Made by a program: the position numbers and the translations under genes. Shown in pieces: positions 56,301 to 64,000 of a DNA stretch of 64,000 nucleotides. The notes beneath the pieces were generated by a model. It worked only from the letters and a program-made list of their open reading frames with translations. It was not told the DNA's origin and ran no database searches. This DNA comes from Phoronis australis (lineage: Eukaryota; Phoronida; Phoronidae), in contig NMRA01000369.1 in assembly GCA_002633005.1 (NCBI GenBank), forward strand, positions 3,483 through 67,482. Direction: 5' to 3'. Every line of letters begins with the position of its first letter. Within the stretch, counting starts at the first letter, position 1.

Positions 56301-57515
56301 ACGTGAAACTTCGTTGGTTTCAATTTAGACTGTCACATAGGATAATTAGCTGTAACTCTTATCTTGTCAAAATTGGGGTAAGTAACTCCCCCTTGTGTAC
56401 GTTTTGTAAGACTGAACCTGAGACTTTGCTTCACTTATACTGGCAATGTGATGTTGTTCAAAATTTTTGGAACAATGTTGAAGGTTGGGTTAGAAACAAA
56501 ACTAATATTTCCCTAGGTACAAATGTGCTTACAGTTTTCTTTGGAAACAGATGTAGAAGCCAGCCAATTCAAAATTTAATCTTGTGTCTCAGCAAGTTCC
56601 ATTTATATAAGCAACGTCTCAAGGGTAAACCTCCAAATTTAATTGTATTAACAAAAGAAATTAACAGTTATTACTCCAGTGAAAAACATATTTATTCAAA
56701 AAATTTACAAATGGAAAAATTTACAAACAGGTGGTCACAAATGCATAATTTGATAGCAATGTAAGGATATTTTATCATTCCAAAATACTCTCCCCCCTTT
56801 TTTTCAGAGCCATATACTACTACACTGTCTTGTATGTTTTTGTTTTCTTTTTGTTAAATGTATTTCAAAATCCGGTTCAAGTATACATTTAACTTAGTAA
56901 ACTTTATTTTCATTGAATTGTAAAGTAAGGCAAGGGAACCCCAGACCTTTGTCCTTACTTATGTTGAACTGGGAGAATAAAAAATAAAAAAAGAGTTTTC
57001 CCAAATCTTACCAATTTCTTATTTAGTTATTCTCACAGCGCATTTCGGTGTCCCAATAATAAGAACGCAATGCGGATTCGCGAGCTCAACATTGAGCACA
57101 TCGACATTACTTTTCCAAAAGTAATTTGAAGATATTTGAACATAGCTGAAGAACAGAAAGACAGTGCACTTTACAATAGACTTTGGAGAACAATTTCGCA
57201 ATTTCTGTCGTAACACATGATGTTGATAGAAACAGTAGCGTCGTCAACTGAATAGTTCACTCACAACACCTTTTTTCAAAAATCATAAAAAAGCTTGAGT
57301 AAACGTATGCTATGTGCTTTCAGCTCACTGTGGGCATTTCTGTGCTTGGAGGAGTTACGTTTCTTCTTCTTGTCTGTGTGTGCGTTGTCACCATTCTATA
57401 CCGTCGAAACAAGCGGCCGTGCTGGACAAGGAAGCCAAAGACTACAAACGTCCTCTGTTCAATTGATGATGTAGACACATATGATGGCATTTACGGAAAT
57501 TGTAATGTAATGTAA
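50351..57515 (+). CDS. Small mucin-like type I membrane protein, three exons joined
   Basis: Exon 50337-50383 carries ATG 50351 and MNKVISTVLLL (phase 0). Exon 52892-53131 adds 80 codons (phase 0 on both sides). Exon 57324-57515 adds the membrane segment and tail. Joined, the first two exons complete a signal peptide MNKVISTVLLLTTTCALG, which neither exon has alone; this is strong support for the join. Residues about 19-70 are very rich in Thr and Ser with NVT and NMT glycosylation sites, a mucin-like ectodomain. The membrane helix is about 94-116 (VGISVLGGVTFLLLVCVCVV), followed by a basic stop-transfer YRRNKR. The tail has DVDTYDGIYGNCNV: Tyr144 in a YxxI setting and Tyr148 in a Grb2-type YxN setting. 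If unspliced after 57511 it ends at TAA 57513 with 154 residues. The family was not recognised; a role in surface signalling is inference. Confidence 0.6.
51150..51950. other. Intron DNA, nothing recognised
   Basis: Within the first coding intron of the mucin-like gene. No coding signal. Confidence 0.35.
51955..52195. repeat. Minisatellite, TTGAGATACACTAGTACATC units
   Basis: About nine units of 24-30 bp with core TTGAGATACACTAGTACATC, regular in the first third and decayed towards the right. Confidence 0.8.
52349..52566. mobile_element. 218-bp hAT-like MITE with 5-bp target duplication
   Basis: Flanked by CTAAT on both sides (52344-52348, 52567-52571). Left end CAGTGGAGGATTTAGCGGGG, right end (inward) CAGGGGCGGATCCAGGATTT. 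Same family as 16444-16594. Confidence 0.75.
52892..53131 (+). CDS. Mucin-like gene, Thr/Ser-rich ectodomain exon
   Basis: Acceptor TTAATATACAG, donor GTAAGT, 80 codons in phase 0. About a third of the residues are Thr or Ser. It has an NVTNMT pair of glycosylation sequons and a membrane-proximal DPCNVDF. Confidence 0.65.
53132..55299. other. Intron DNA of the mucin-like gene, no exon recognised
   Basis: Anonymous. Around 54885 the words GCTTGCCCGTTT(A/C) and GACTT(T/G)GTAAAGAGTTTTCAAA match 63123-63160, so part is dispersed repeat. Confidence 0.4.
55300..56020. repeat. Diverged CTAGTGGC-type repeat
   Basis: GCAGCATCTCCTAGTGGC, GCAGCTGCTCCTAATGCCC and GCAGCACCACCTAGCGGCC are spaced through the stretch, with TGAAACTTTGA- and GAAATTTGGCAC-type words between. 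It is an old copy of the 37.4 kb family. Confidence 0.55.
56272..57007 (+). mobile_element. 5'-truncated LINE insertion with 17-bp target-site duplication
   Basis: AAGAGTTTTCCCAAATC stands at 56272-56288 and again at 56991-57007. Between them is a LINE 3' end: an open reading frame to TAA at 56762, a short 3' UTR and an A-rich tail (AATAAAAAATAAAAAA). A clean case of target-primed insertion into the mucin-like gene's intron, apparently fairly young. Confidence 0.88.
56289..56764 (+). pseudogene. LINE ORF2 C-terminus (zinc-binding region), truncated
   Basis: About 158 residues continuing the LINE frame: LRWFQFRLSHRIISCNSYL, then CTFCKTEPETLLHLYWQC (a CxxC...HxxxxC zinc-like box typical of the end of L1/Tx1-type ORF2), FWNNVEGWV and FFGNR. 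The reverse transcriptase itself is lost by 5' truncation. The ATG at 56258 belongs to the host intron, not to the element. Confidence 0.82.
57324..57515 (+). CDS. Mucin-like gene, transmembrane and tail exon
   Basis: Acceptor TGTGCTTTCAG. It opens LTVGISVLGGVTFLLLVCVC and has a basic flank and a tyrosine tail. The end is ambiguous: TAA at 57513-57515 lies inside a strong donor GTAAGT at 57512, so the exon either ends the gene or splices in phase 2 at 57511. Confidence 0.65.
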   Translation, partial: LTVGISVLGGVTFLLLVCVCVVTILYRRNKRPCWTRKPKTTNVLCSIDDVDTYDGIYGNCNVM

Positions 57516-57772
57516 GTATGATGGACTCACGATTAGACTACGTAGTAGCATAGCTTTCTTACAAGTTATAAACCTGTAATGCGCCCGATATCATCGTTAC
57601 GTAATCTCAAGGGATCATTACAGTTCAAACACTTAAAATATATGCATTGTGCCAATTTACATAATATGTAACATGCTATAACGTTTTTCTTTTTCTTTTA
57701 TCTAATTTCAAGCCTTTTTACACAAAAGTTGTAACTCTCCCGCAATCAGAAATTCGTCGACTTTGCTCGTAG

Positions 57773-57831
57773 AATTCAGAGACCTGGGTGTTCCCAGTGT
57801 ACATCAGTTCAGGAACGATTCCCACCTGATT
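57773..57831 (+). CDS. Possible further tail exon of the mucin-like gene
   Basis: Acceptor TTGCTCGTAG and donor GTAAGA. Accepts phase 2 and gives IIQRPGCSQCTSVQERFPPD. A following mini-exon 57941-57968 (TTTAGGCAG acceptor, GTAAGT donor) also fits in phase. The support is frame and splice sites only. Confidence 0.3.
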
Positions 57832-57968
57832 GTAAGACCGTTGTTATTTTATTTGGTTTATTTGATTCACATTTATATTCTTGTTATATAAATTTGGTTG
57901 TCTATTGTCCAAATGTTTTCTTATCACCAAGTTTAGGCAGATTTCAAAGTTAGAAGAAAAAAATCATC

Positions 57969-59598
57969 GTAAGTTTGTTGGTGTATTTTCTTCGGCGCCC
58001 TGATGTGAAACCGGGATCAAGAGGCAACTGCTTGGCAATTTCTGAAGCTACCGACAGCGTGTTTTATCGGGTTAGATACCTTGGCAACAAACCGATGCCG
58101 GGGTTTTGGCCGTTAAAAAATAAAGAGTTGATTTTTATAACAAAAACTTATTTTCGAACTCAAACTAGTGAGCTTTTCACCTAGATTGAATAACGTGCAC
58201 CCGTACTTGGTTTTTTTCTGACCGGACACCAAAACGACAAAGTCTCCGAGAGATGTCCTGAATCCTTTCCCCACATAGTAAACTGCTATATATTATTATG
58301 TTGTCGCTCATTGTTCAATCCATCTTATCTCGATTTTTGATTAAGCAATTTTTTATTCAAGCACAGCAGATACACCCCTTTATACATAATGTATTGAATG
58401 TATATGCCAGTCGCTGCCATGGCTCAAGGCCGGTGTAAGTCGGCGGCTAAAGAAAATTGGAAATCTGTTTCCAATTGTGAACAAATTCCAGGACTTGGCG
58501 TGATTTTATCTTACTGCCACCACTGAATCTTTGCGCGGAGTCGCCTTAGCCGCTGACTGAAGCGTTTTAGTTTTTCCTTTCAAGGACATTTCAAACATTT
58601 ATTAAAATTGACCAGTTTTACAATATTTCACATATGTCTAGCAAAATACCTCATCTTCATTCGCGGGTAACACCAAATACGAAATATATACCGTGTAGCG
58701 AGAAAAAAGATTTAGCAGAACCACCTTAGAACTGCACAACCGCGTGGAAATATAGTCACTACTTATCCGAGGTCAAAGGTTATAGGCTGTCGCTCAAATC
58801 GAATCTCCCCCAGGCACCGAGCAACTCCATATGAACCGTCAGTCATTCACCGAGTCGCCATAACATTATGTCTATGACATGTTTATATCATAGAAAGATG
58901 CCTGGAAAAACGAAGACAAAACGTAGCTTTGATTCTGAGGGATTCTGCATGCCTAAGACCTTTTAGAACGAATGCTGCCAGTCACCTCACACCTATGTGA
59001 CTCAGTGTGTTCACGAACACAGCAAGTTGTGAAAAGAGATAAATCCAAATCCAAAATTCTTTAATTTTACTGTTAATTTGACAATGGCGCTGTTTCGATC
59101 TCATCCCCACGACACGCTTTAACACTGACTGGATATCTGTTATTTTCGTACTTAGGTTTCATATCAGTCTCCCGGCGCGTGCTGTGTATAATAATGAACT
59201 GTTGACCTAGTTTAAAGTGAGCTACAATGCACCGAATTGACCCATTTAATGTATTGGCTCCGCTCTCATGACCTAGTTGCACTTGTTTTAATTATTGATT
59301 GTCATTTAATAAATTAATTACTCAATTCAATCATTCTCTCTCCATCCATGCACAATCTCAAAGCATAGCTACCTTTTAAACAAGTCAACCGTCAATTTCT
59401 GAGACCTACTCAAGCACACTTAGCACAGGCGAATAGACGACCTTAATATTCAATCTTTCCGGAATGTATTTCACCTCCTACGCGGTAAATCTAAATAGGC
59501 TTAATATCAATGGGCTCCACATCTTGCCAAGTGCACAGTTTTTAGAGTTTGGGGTTACGGATTTCGTTACTGTCGTACTGTTTCGTAGCTGTTGCTGG
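57969..59598. other. Intron or intergenic DNA, nothing recognised
   Basis: No domain-bearing ORF. Left flank of the LTR element. Confidence 0.35.
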
Positions 59599-59857
59599 TG
59601 TTGTGACTTGATACACAGGTTCTCGTGCAGCTTACCTTCACTCATATGAAGGCTTGAATACACGCTTGAGATGACGACCCACAAACGCAGACGTCCTGCG
59701 TGCAGCAGAGCCACACGAAGTCGAAGAGCTCTTGATTCCCCAGTCACGTGACAAAACTAGAACTTACAACATCCGGCCACTGACGGAAACCCACGGACGA
59801 ACACGAACACACAAGACAACACGAAAGACGAGACCACACAAACCAACATTCACAACA
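59599..59857 (-). repeat. 3' LTR
   Basis: Matches 62687-62857 over two blocks, 59599-59755 and 59843-59857. The part in between is missing from the other LTR. Confidence 0.85.
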
Positions 59858-60269
59858 TTCCTCCCCTCCCTAAATAGAAGAATGATAAAAAAACACCACC
59901 CAACCTTTACTCCCCCCTTAACTAATGAAATAGTAAAAAATAAACTGACCAATGTCTAATATACATTATGAAAAATAAGAACTATACTACGAAAAATGCT
60001 AGAGTAACTAAAACCTATATGGCCGGATTTCCAAAAAAAAAGCTAAATACTTCACAAAAGTACGTGACTGGGGATACTTGAAAATTTGAAAAATACTAGT
60101 TACAAGGTACATATGGTCAAAAAAATTAAACTTGTGACAAGAAGAATTTACTGTACTATATATTTAGAAAAAAAAAAACTATTAACATTTGGACCATATG
60201 AAGAAGTAATGAACACAGAACATATAGTGCACAAAACAACATGCAACAGCAAGGTAGCACAGTAAGCTA

Positions 60270-60695
60270 CTACAGAAAATTAACAGATGGTGGACAGAAC
60301 ATGAGGTCTGCTGGTTGCGTGACCTCACGGTTAATAATGAAACAAAAATCAGGATCTGCGGACTGTTTAGCGTAAATATTTAAAACATTTGGAGATGTTG
60401 TATTGTTATAAATAAAACAGCCATCAGGTTTCAGATCAAACTTTTCATTATCTGCACCATCTGAAGCAATAATGCCGGACAGACCGAAATCTGTCTCGTC
60501 AAGGTCACATGGAGAAAGTGACTGAGTAGCCAGTGTAGGGTTGGAGTCAGGATTCGTAATCACTTGCCTAGTTCCAACACATTTGTCTACTTTGGGAAGA
60601 AATGCAAGTGCACTCTTCTTAATCTTTATGGTCTCTGGAACGGACTCACCAATTGACGCTGCAGGAGAGACACAGACGTTCCTACTCACTGCCAT
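60270..60695 (-). CDS. Third ORF of the LTR element, other frame
   Basis: 141 codons from ATG 60695. The frame is open a further dozen or so codons upstream, overlapping the end of the second ORF across a G-rich GGGGCCGGGGC stretch. No recognised domain. Contains acidic and Asn-rich segments. Possibly the continuation of the second ORF after a frameshift. Confidence 0.45.
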   Translation of the reverse strand: MAVSRNVCVSPAASIGESVPETIKIKKSALAFLPKVDKCVGTRQVITNPDSNPTLATQSLSPCDLDETDFGLSGIIASDGADNEKFDLKPDGCFIYNNTTSPNVLNIYAKQSADPDFCFIINREVTQPADLMFCPPSVNFL

Positions 60696-60708
60696 ATCTC
60701 GTATGAAA

Positions 60709-61032
60709 TCAGGCTGAGACAGCCCCGGCCCCTGGAGTTAGTGGGACATTTTGTGAAACAGTAACTGCAACGTCTTGAGTAATCAATGAGTCATATGCAA
60801 TATTATCAACTGATGAGTCTGGAACTTCAATACTATCTACTGAATTAGATAGAGTTCTATCATCTTCAGTTGAAGGTACAGAGAACTCACCAGCAGTCTG
60901 AGTAGATGACTCAGCTGTCTTGGAAAGGAAAGCCTCAGTCGAACTAGTACGTTTCATGAATTTCTGAACCGATTTTTTCAAGAAACCTAACAGGCCAACT
61001 ACTTTCTTGCTGTCAGGGAGGTCAAAGTTCAT
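60709..61032 (-). CDS. Second ORF of the LTR element, in frame behind the gag stop
   Basis: 107 codons in the same frame as gag, separated from it by one TGA only. Basic start (SKKVVGLLGFLKKSVQKFMKR), then Ser/Thr/Asp-rich. Where Gypsy-type elements carry protease it shows no D(T/S)G active site. It could be a gag extension reached by readthrough, or one half of a frame split by mutation. Confidence 0.55.
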   Translation of the reverse strand: MNFDLPDSKKVVGLLGFLKKSVQKFMKRTSSTEAFLSKTAESSTQTAGEFSVPSTEDDRTLSNSVDSIEVPDSSVDNIAYDSLITQDVAVTVSQNVPLTPGAGAVSA

Positions 61033-62430
61033 TCAACGAGCTGAAACAAAATTCCAACAAGCCGACTGATAATGACCCAGCTTTCCACACCTGAAACACC
61101 TGGGAGGAGGATTAGAAGATCTTCCCAGAGATGAACTCGGTGAAACTCTTGGTGAAGATGTAGAAGGTCGCTTCGGCGACTGTGTCTGTAACATTGCAAA
61201 CAACTTGTTAAAATTGTTTGATACTTCCCTCCGATTTTCTAAAAGGTCAGATTTTAACTCATCCATCTTATTATGAAGCTTAGCAATGTCAGTCATAAGG
61301 AATGAAACCGACGCATCTAAGTCATTGCACTTACCCTCAAGAACATCTAATCGAGATTCTAAGGAGCCACGAGTAATGAACTTAAGAGCTGGCTTCTTGG
61401 TTACTTGGCGAACAGCAACTTCATCTCCTTCCATATTCCCCTCTCTACAAAAAGATACCGAATTCGGTGAATTGGAAGTAGCCATCAAGTCTTTGGATGT
61501 TGAAAACCACCTAGCGGCATTCAAGGCAGCATTGAGTGTACTTGGTCGACTGTTTATAGCCAACTGCGCAATCTCTCTATCCCGTAGACCTAAACAGAAC
61601 CGAAGAACCGCCTGAGCTTCATCAGAGTCCTTCGCCTCTGGAAAGGCCAACAAGAATAAACTTGTAAGACGGTCAGCCCATTGTTCTAAGGACTCGTCAG
61701 AAGTCTGCTTGGCTGACTGGAACCTAAGTTGGTGCACTTCATTGCACTCGACATCTGCCCCAAAACGATATGTCATATGATCCACAATTTGGTCGAAACT
61801 TGAGTGTGGATGAGCTTTAATATGGTTGAAAAACCAACGAGAGGCATCACCTTCCAAGCACATGCCCAGCTCCGTTCTACATTTTTGACCTGACCAAAAA
61901 TTGTCTCGGGCAACATTACTGAACTTCCATAGAAAGTCCTCCCATGTACCTAACTTGCCACTAAAGATTAGGTTCCGTGGGAGACGTGACAGGTAATGAG
62001 TGCCAGAGCCAGAGGGCGTAGGTGACATGCTAGTATGCGAATGAGACTTTGCATAAGCAACGCCACTACCAGTCTTTGACGACGGAGTCAGTTTAGCTGC
62101 CAACTTGGAAAATGAATAGTCAGGGCTAGAGGTAAGTATTGATGAGGTTTTCTTACCATATTCGTCACAAACCTTGACTACTTCCTCCAAATCTTCTGGC
62201 AGACCGAATGGGACTGTAAAGTCTATGGACTCCTGTACAGTCTTGGTTGGCTTCCAACTGGAATGTATCTTGCACACATTCTCCGGAGTAATAGCTAATA
62301 TTGCTCTGAAGTCCATAACTGCAGCAGCAACATCAGTAGTCATACCCGGAAGGTCCAACAGTGTTGTAGCGCCACAAGAATTGATTAGAATCTTGGACGC
62401 CATGTTATGGTACCACAAAGGGTGTGGCAC
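61033..62430 (-). CDS. gag: Retrotransposon Gag-like polyprotein
   Basis: 465 codons. Central retrotransposon-gag domain (about residues 150-300) with FSGKLGTWEDFLWKF, GDASRWFFNHIKAH, MTYRFGADVECNEVHQLRF, then ESLEQWADRLTSLFLLAFPE and a coiled-coil-like stretch (LESRLDVLEGKCNDLDASVSF) near 365-410. One CCHC zinc knuckle at the end (CFRCGKLGHYQSAC). Gag packages the element RNA into cytoplasmic particles. A second in-frame Met at 62403 could be the start. The frame is fully open. It ends SAR-TGA followed at once by in-frame ATG of the next ORF. Confidence 0.88.
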   Translation of the reverse strand: MPHPLWYHNMASKILINSCGATTLLDLPGMTTDVAAAVMDFRAILAITPENVCKIHSSWKPTKTVQESIDFTVPFGLPEDLEEVVKVCDEYGKKTSSILTSSPDYSFSKLAAKLTPSSKTGSGVAYAKSHSHTSMSPTPSGSGTHYLSRLPRNLIFSGKLGTWEDFLWKFSNVARDNFWSGQKCRTELGMCLEGDASRWFFNHIKAHPHSSFDQIVDHMTYRFGADVECNEVHQLRFQSAKQTSDESLEQWADRLTSLFLLAFPEAKDSDEAQAVLRFCLGLRDREIAQLAINSRPSTLNAALNAARWFSTSKDLMATSNSPNSVSFCREGNMEGDEVAVRQVTKKPALKFITRGSLESRLDVLEGKCNDLDASVSFLMTDIAKLHNKMDELKSDLLENRREVSNNFNKLFAMLQTQSPKRPSTSSPRVSPSSSLGRSSNPPPRCFRCGKLGHYQSACWNFVSAR

Positions 62431-62686
62431 TAATTAAATGTAGGTCTGAAAAGACTGAACTTGAAAACAATACCAAATAAAAATTATACTAATGGTAATT
62501 ATATTTACTAGACAAAAATGAAAAATGAAGAATGTAATAAGCGAAACAGCTGAACACCCGTGTTCAGTAACCTACCCGCTACGACACGGGTGGTGCCGAA
62601 TGACAAGAGTAAAATAATTCGCGAAAATTTAAATTACCCGCCACTCGGTGCAAAGGTGGAAACTGCACGTAGCCAACTACGCCAAA

Positions 62687-62857
62687 TGTTGCGACTTGAT
62701 ACACAGGTTCTCGTGCAGCTTACCTTTACTCATATGAAAGCTTGAATACACGCTTGAGATGACGACCCACAAACGCAGACGTCCTGCGTGCAGCAAAGCC
62801 ACACGAAGTCGAAGAGCTCTTGATTCCCCAGTCACGTGACAACCAACATTCACAACA
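62687..62857 (-). repeat. 5' LTR (internally deleted)
   Basis: 171 bp. It starts on the element strand with TGTTGTGAATGTTGG, then joins directly to TTGTCACGTGACTGGGG, skipping the segment present in the 3' LTR. A few substitutions separate the shared parts. Confidence 0.85.
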
Positions 62858-64000
62858 GTGGCTTCTTTGTAAACTTTTCAGTGACTAGGCTCATTATACG
62901 GTCACCCTGTCCGTCTGTGCGTCCCGCTGCGGCCCGTCCGATTTCTGCTGCTTTATCTCTCACTAAAACTCCCTTAATTGGTGGTCGTGAAATGTTACTG
63001 ACAAGTTCCTATCAACGGATGGAACTGAGGAAGCGACGCAGATCTTACTCTTATTTTCTGGATCTACGTGGGTGGCCTTCCGCTACAGTTGTCGTTTAAC
63101 TCGACTAAAGCGTTAGTCACGCTTGCCCGTTTCGCAGACTTTGTAAAGAGTTTTCAAATTCTGTTTCCATTTTTGTATTGCGCACCATTTCTCCTGGAGC
63201 GTAAAAATCTAGAAATTTCTACTACCTCGATCTAACCTAGAATTACGCTTGATTAAACATGTCAAGCACCCCTTTTGTGTAGGTACAAGATACAAAGCTG
63301 CTCAGAGCTTACAACCACACGGAGGAATCAACAGGTGAAAGTTAAGTCTTATTTTTCTGAAAGTCAACCGTTTTTCTCCATTCGAAGTTTTTTGGTAAAA
63401 GTATTTCATACAAAACACATCTGCTTTGAGACATTTGTTGAAAGTCGTTCGCAAATGGTATTTTTAAATATCGGTTAGCATCAGGCGCGAGCTCTTTGCA
63501 ACATGATTTCTTGATTACGTGAGCATCAGATGAAAGCAGACAATAAGAGAGTTGGACAATGTAAACATTAGGTTGCCCCTGCTAAACTGAAAACGACAAA
63601 GCTGTATCCCGACTGGCTGATCAGTTAGTCGGGATACTCATTCCACATGGCGGGCGCTTAACGGAGGGTTGTCGAAGGTTACATAGCATTATTCTGTGTC
63701 AGAAAATTGAATGGGTAAGATCTCTTTTAATATCTGATAATAAGCCAGGTTTGGCATCCTTTTGACTAAAAGATGACTGCTTCTAATGGATTCAGCGTAT
63801 TCTGTCCCACTTAGTGGCCATTTGTTTTGCTTTTGCCTTTCTATTGCGCCATTATGGTAATTGGCATATGTGTTTTACCGGAAACAGCACGATTGTCACT
63901 GATTTTTGGACGGCGCTGCCTACTGTGTGGCACTGTATTGGCACATTTGTTTATGTTGCGTACGCAGTTGTATCTCGTACAACCCTTGCAGGATCTTTAT
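62858..64000. repeat. Dispersed repeat DNA to the window end
   Basis: 62895-63160 has the GTCCGTCTGTGCGTCC head seen in the CTAGTGGC family. 63780-64000 carries CACTTAGTGGCC, GTAATTGGCATATGTG, GTTGTATCTCGTACAACCC and GCAGGATCTTTAT, running off the edge. A possible exon lies between at 63283-63334. Confidence 0.5.
63283..63334 (+). CDS. Possible small exon (tail of mucin-like gene?)
   Basis: Acceptor CCTTTTGTGTAG and donor GTGAAA frame 52 bases open in the phase left by 57941-57968 (YKIQSCSELTTTRRNQQ). It rests on splice signals only and would require splicing over the LTR element. Confidence 0.2.

Larger units (their letters stand above)
59599..62857 (-). mobile_element. LTR retrotransposon, gag-bearing, no pol
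   Basis: LTRs at 62687-62857 (5' LTR in element sense, 171 bp) and 59599-59857 (3' LTR, 259 bp). The length difference is an internal deletion of about 88 bp in the 5' copy. Both run 5'-TG...CA-3' with TGTTGTGA/TCACAACA-type ends (one mismatch at the 5' LTR's inner end). A primer-binding-site-like TGGCGTAGTTGGC starts two bases inside the 5' LTR. A polypurine tract AGGGAGGGGAGGAA abuts the 3' LTR (59858-59871). The interior has gag and two small ORFs but no protease, reverse transcriptase, RNase H or integrase, so it is non-autonomous. No flanking target duplication is visible. Confidence 0.88.

Overview
The window is nuclear DNA of a multicellular animal. Genes are split by GT-AG introns, the coding density is low, the repeat load is heavy, and the recognisable genes (mitochondrial ribosomal protein uS5m, kinetochore protein NSL1, C-type lectin and SRCR domains) are animal families. 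The mix of SRCR/lectin receptor-like exons with many LINE, LTR and hAT-like relics fits an invertebrate, perhaps an invertebrate deuterostome (amphioxus, hemichordate or echinoderm). The species cannot be fixed from sequence alone. No bacterial-type operon, CRISPR array or rRNA was seen.

Layout. 0.4-4.9 kb (+): the last six exons of MRPS5; its N-terminal exons lie off the left edge. 6.2-9.5 kb: repeat-rich, no convincing gene. 9.5-18.5 kb (-): receptor-like exons that read right to left. They give a signal peptide, a coiled coil and the first part of a C-type lectin-like domain, then a 636-base assembly gap, then one half and two complete SRCR domains. Each complete SRCR domain is split by a phase-2 intron. 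18.6-24.8 kb: no gene seen; a duplicated block and a degenerate tRNA-like sequence. 25.7-34.8 kb (+): a complete five-exon NSL1 gene (MIS12 kinetochore complex, about 262 residues). Its introns hold nested fold-back elements, a 2.19-kb DNA transposon sitting inside a 30-bp minisatellite, and a perfect 97-bp tandem duplication that copies the exon 3 splice donor. 34.8-40.4 kb: intergenic, with a striking trimeric tandem repeat at 37.5-38.8 kb. 40.4-45.2 kb: two decayed non-LTR retrotransposon copies, one interrupted by a 551-bp palindromic element. 45.2-50.3 kb: repeats and anonymous DNA. 50.3-57.5 kb (+): exons that join in phase into a small mucin-like type I membrane protein with tyrosine motifs in its tail; its large intron holds a 5'-truncated LINE with a 17-bp target-site duplication. 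59.6-62.9 kb (-): an LTR retrotransposon with paired LTRs, PBS, PPT and gag but no pol. The right end is dispersed repeat.

MRPS5 and NSL1 are housekeeping genes (mitochondrial translation and chromosome segregation). The CTLD/SRCR exons and the mucin-like protein look like cell-surface or immune-recognition molecules. No functional link among the four loci is evident. Exon boundaries come from reading-frame continuity plus GT-AG sites and family similarity; no transcript evidence was available. All similarity statements rest on recognition by eye, not on a search.
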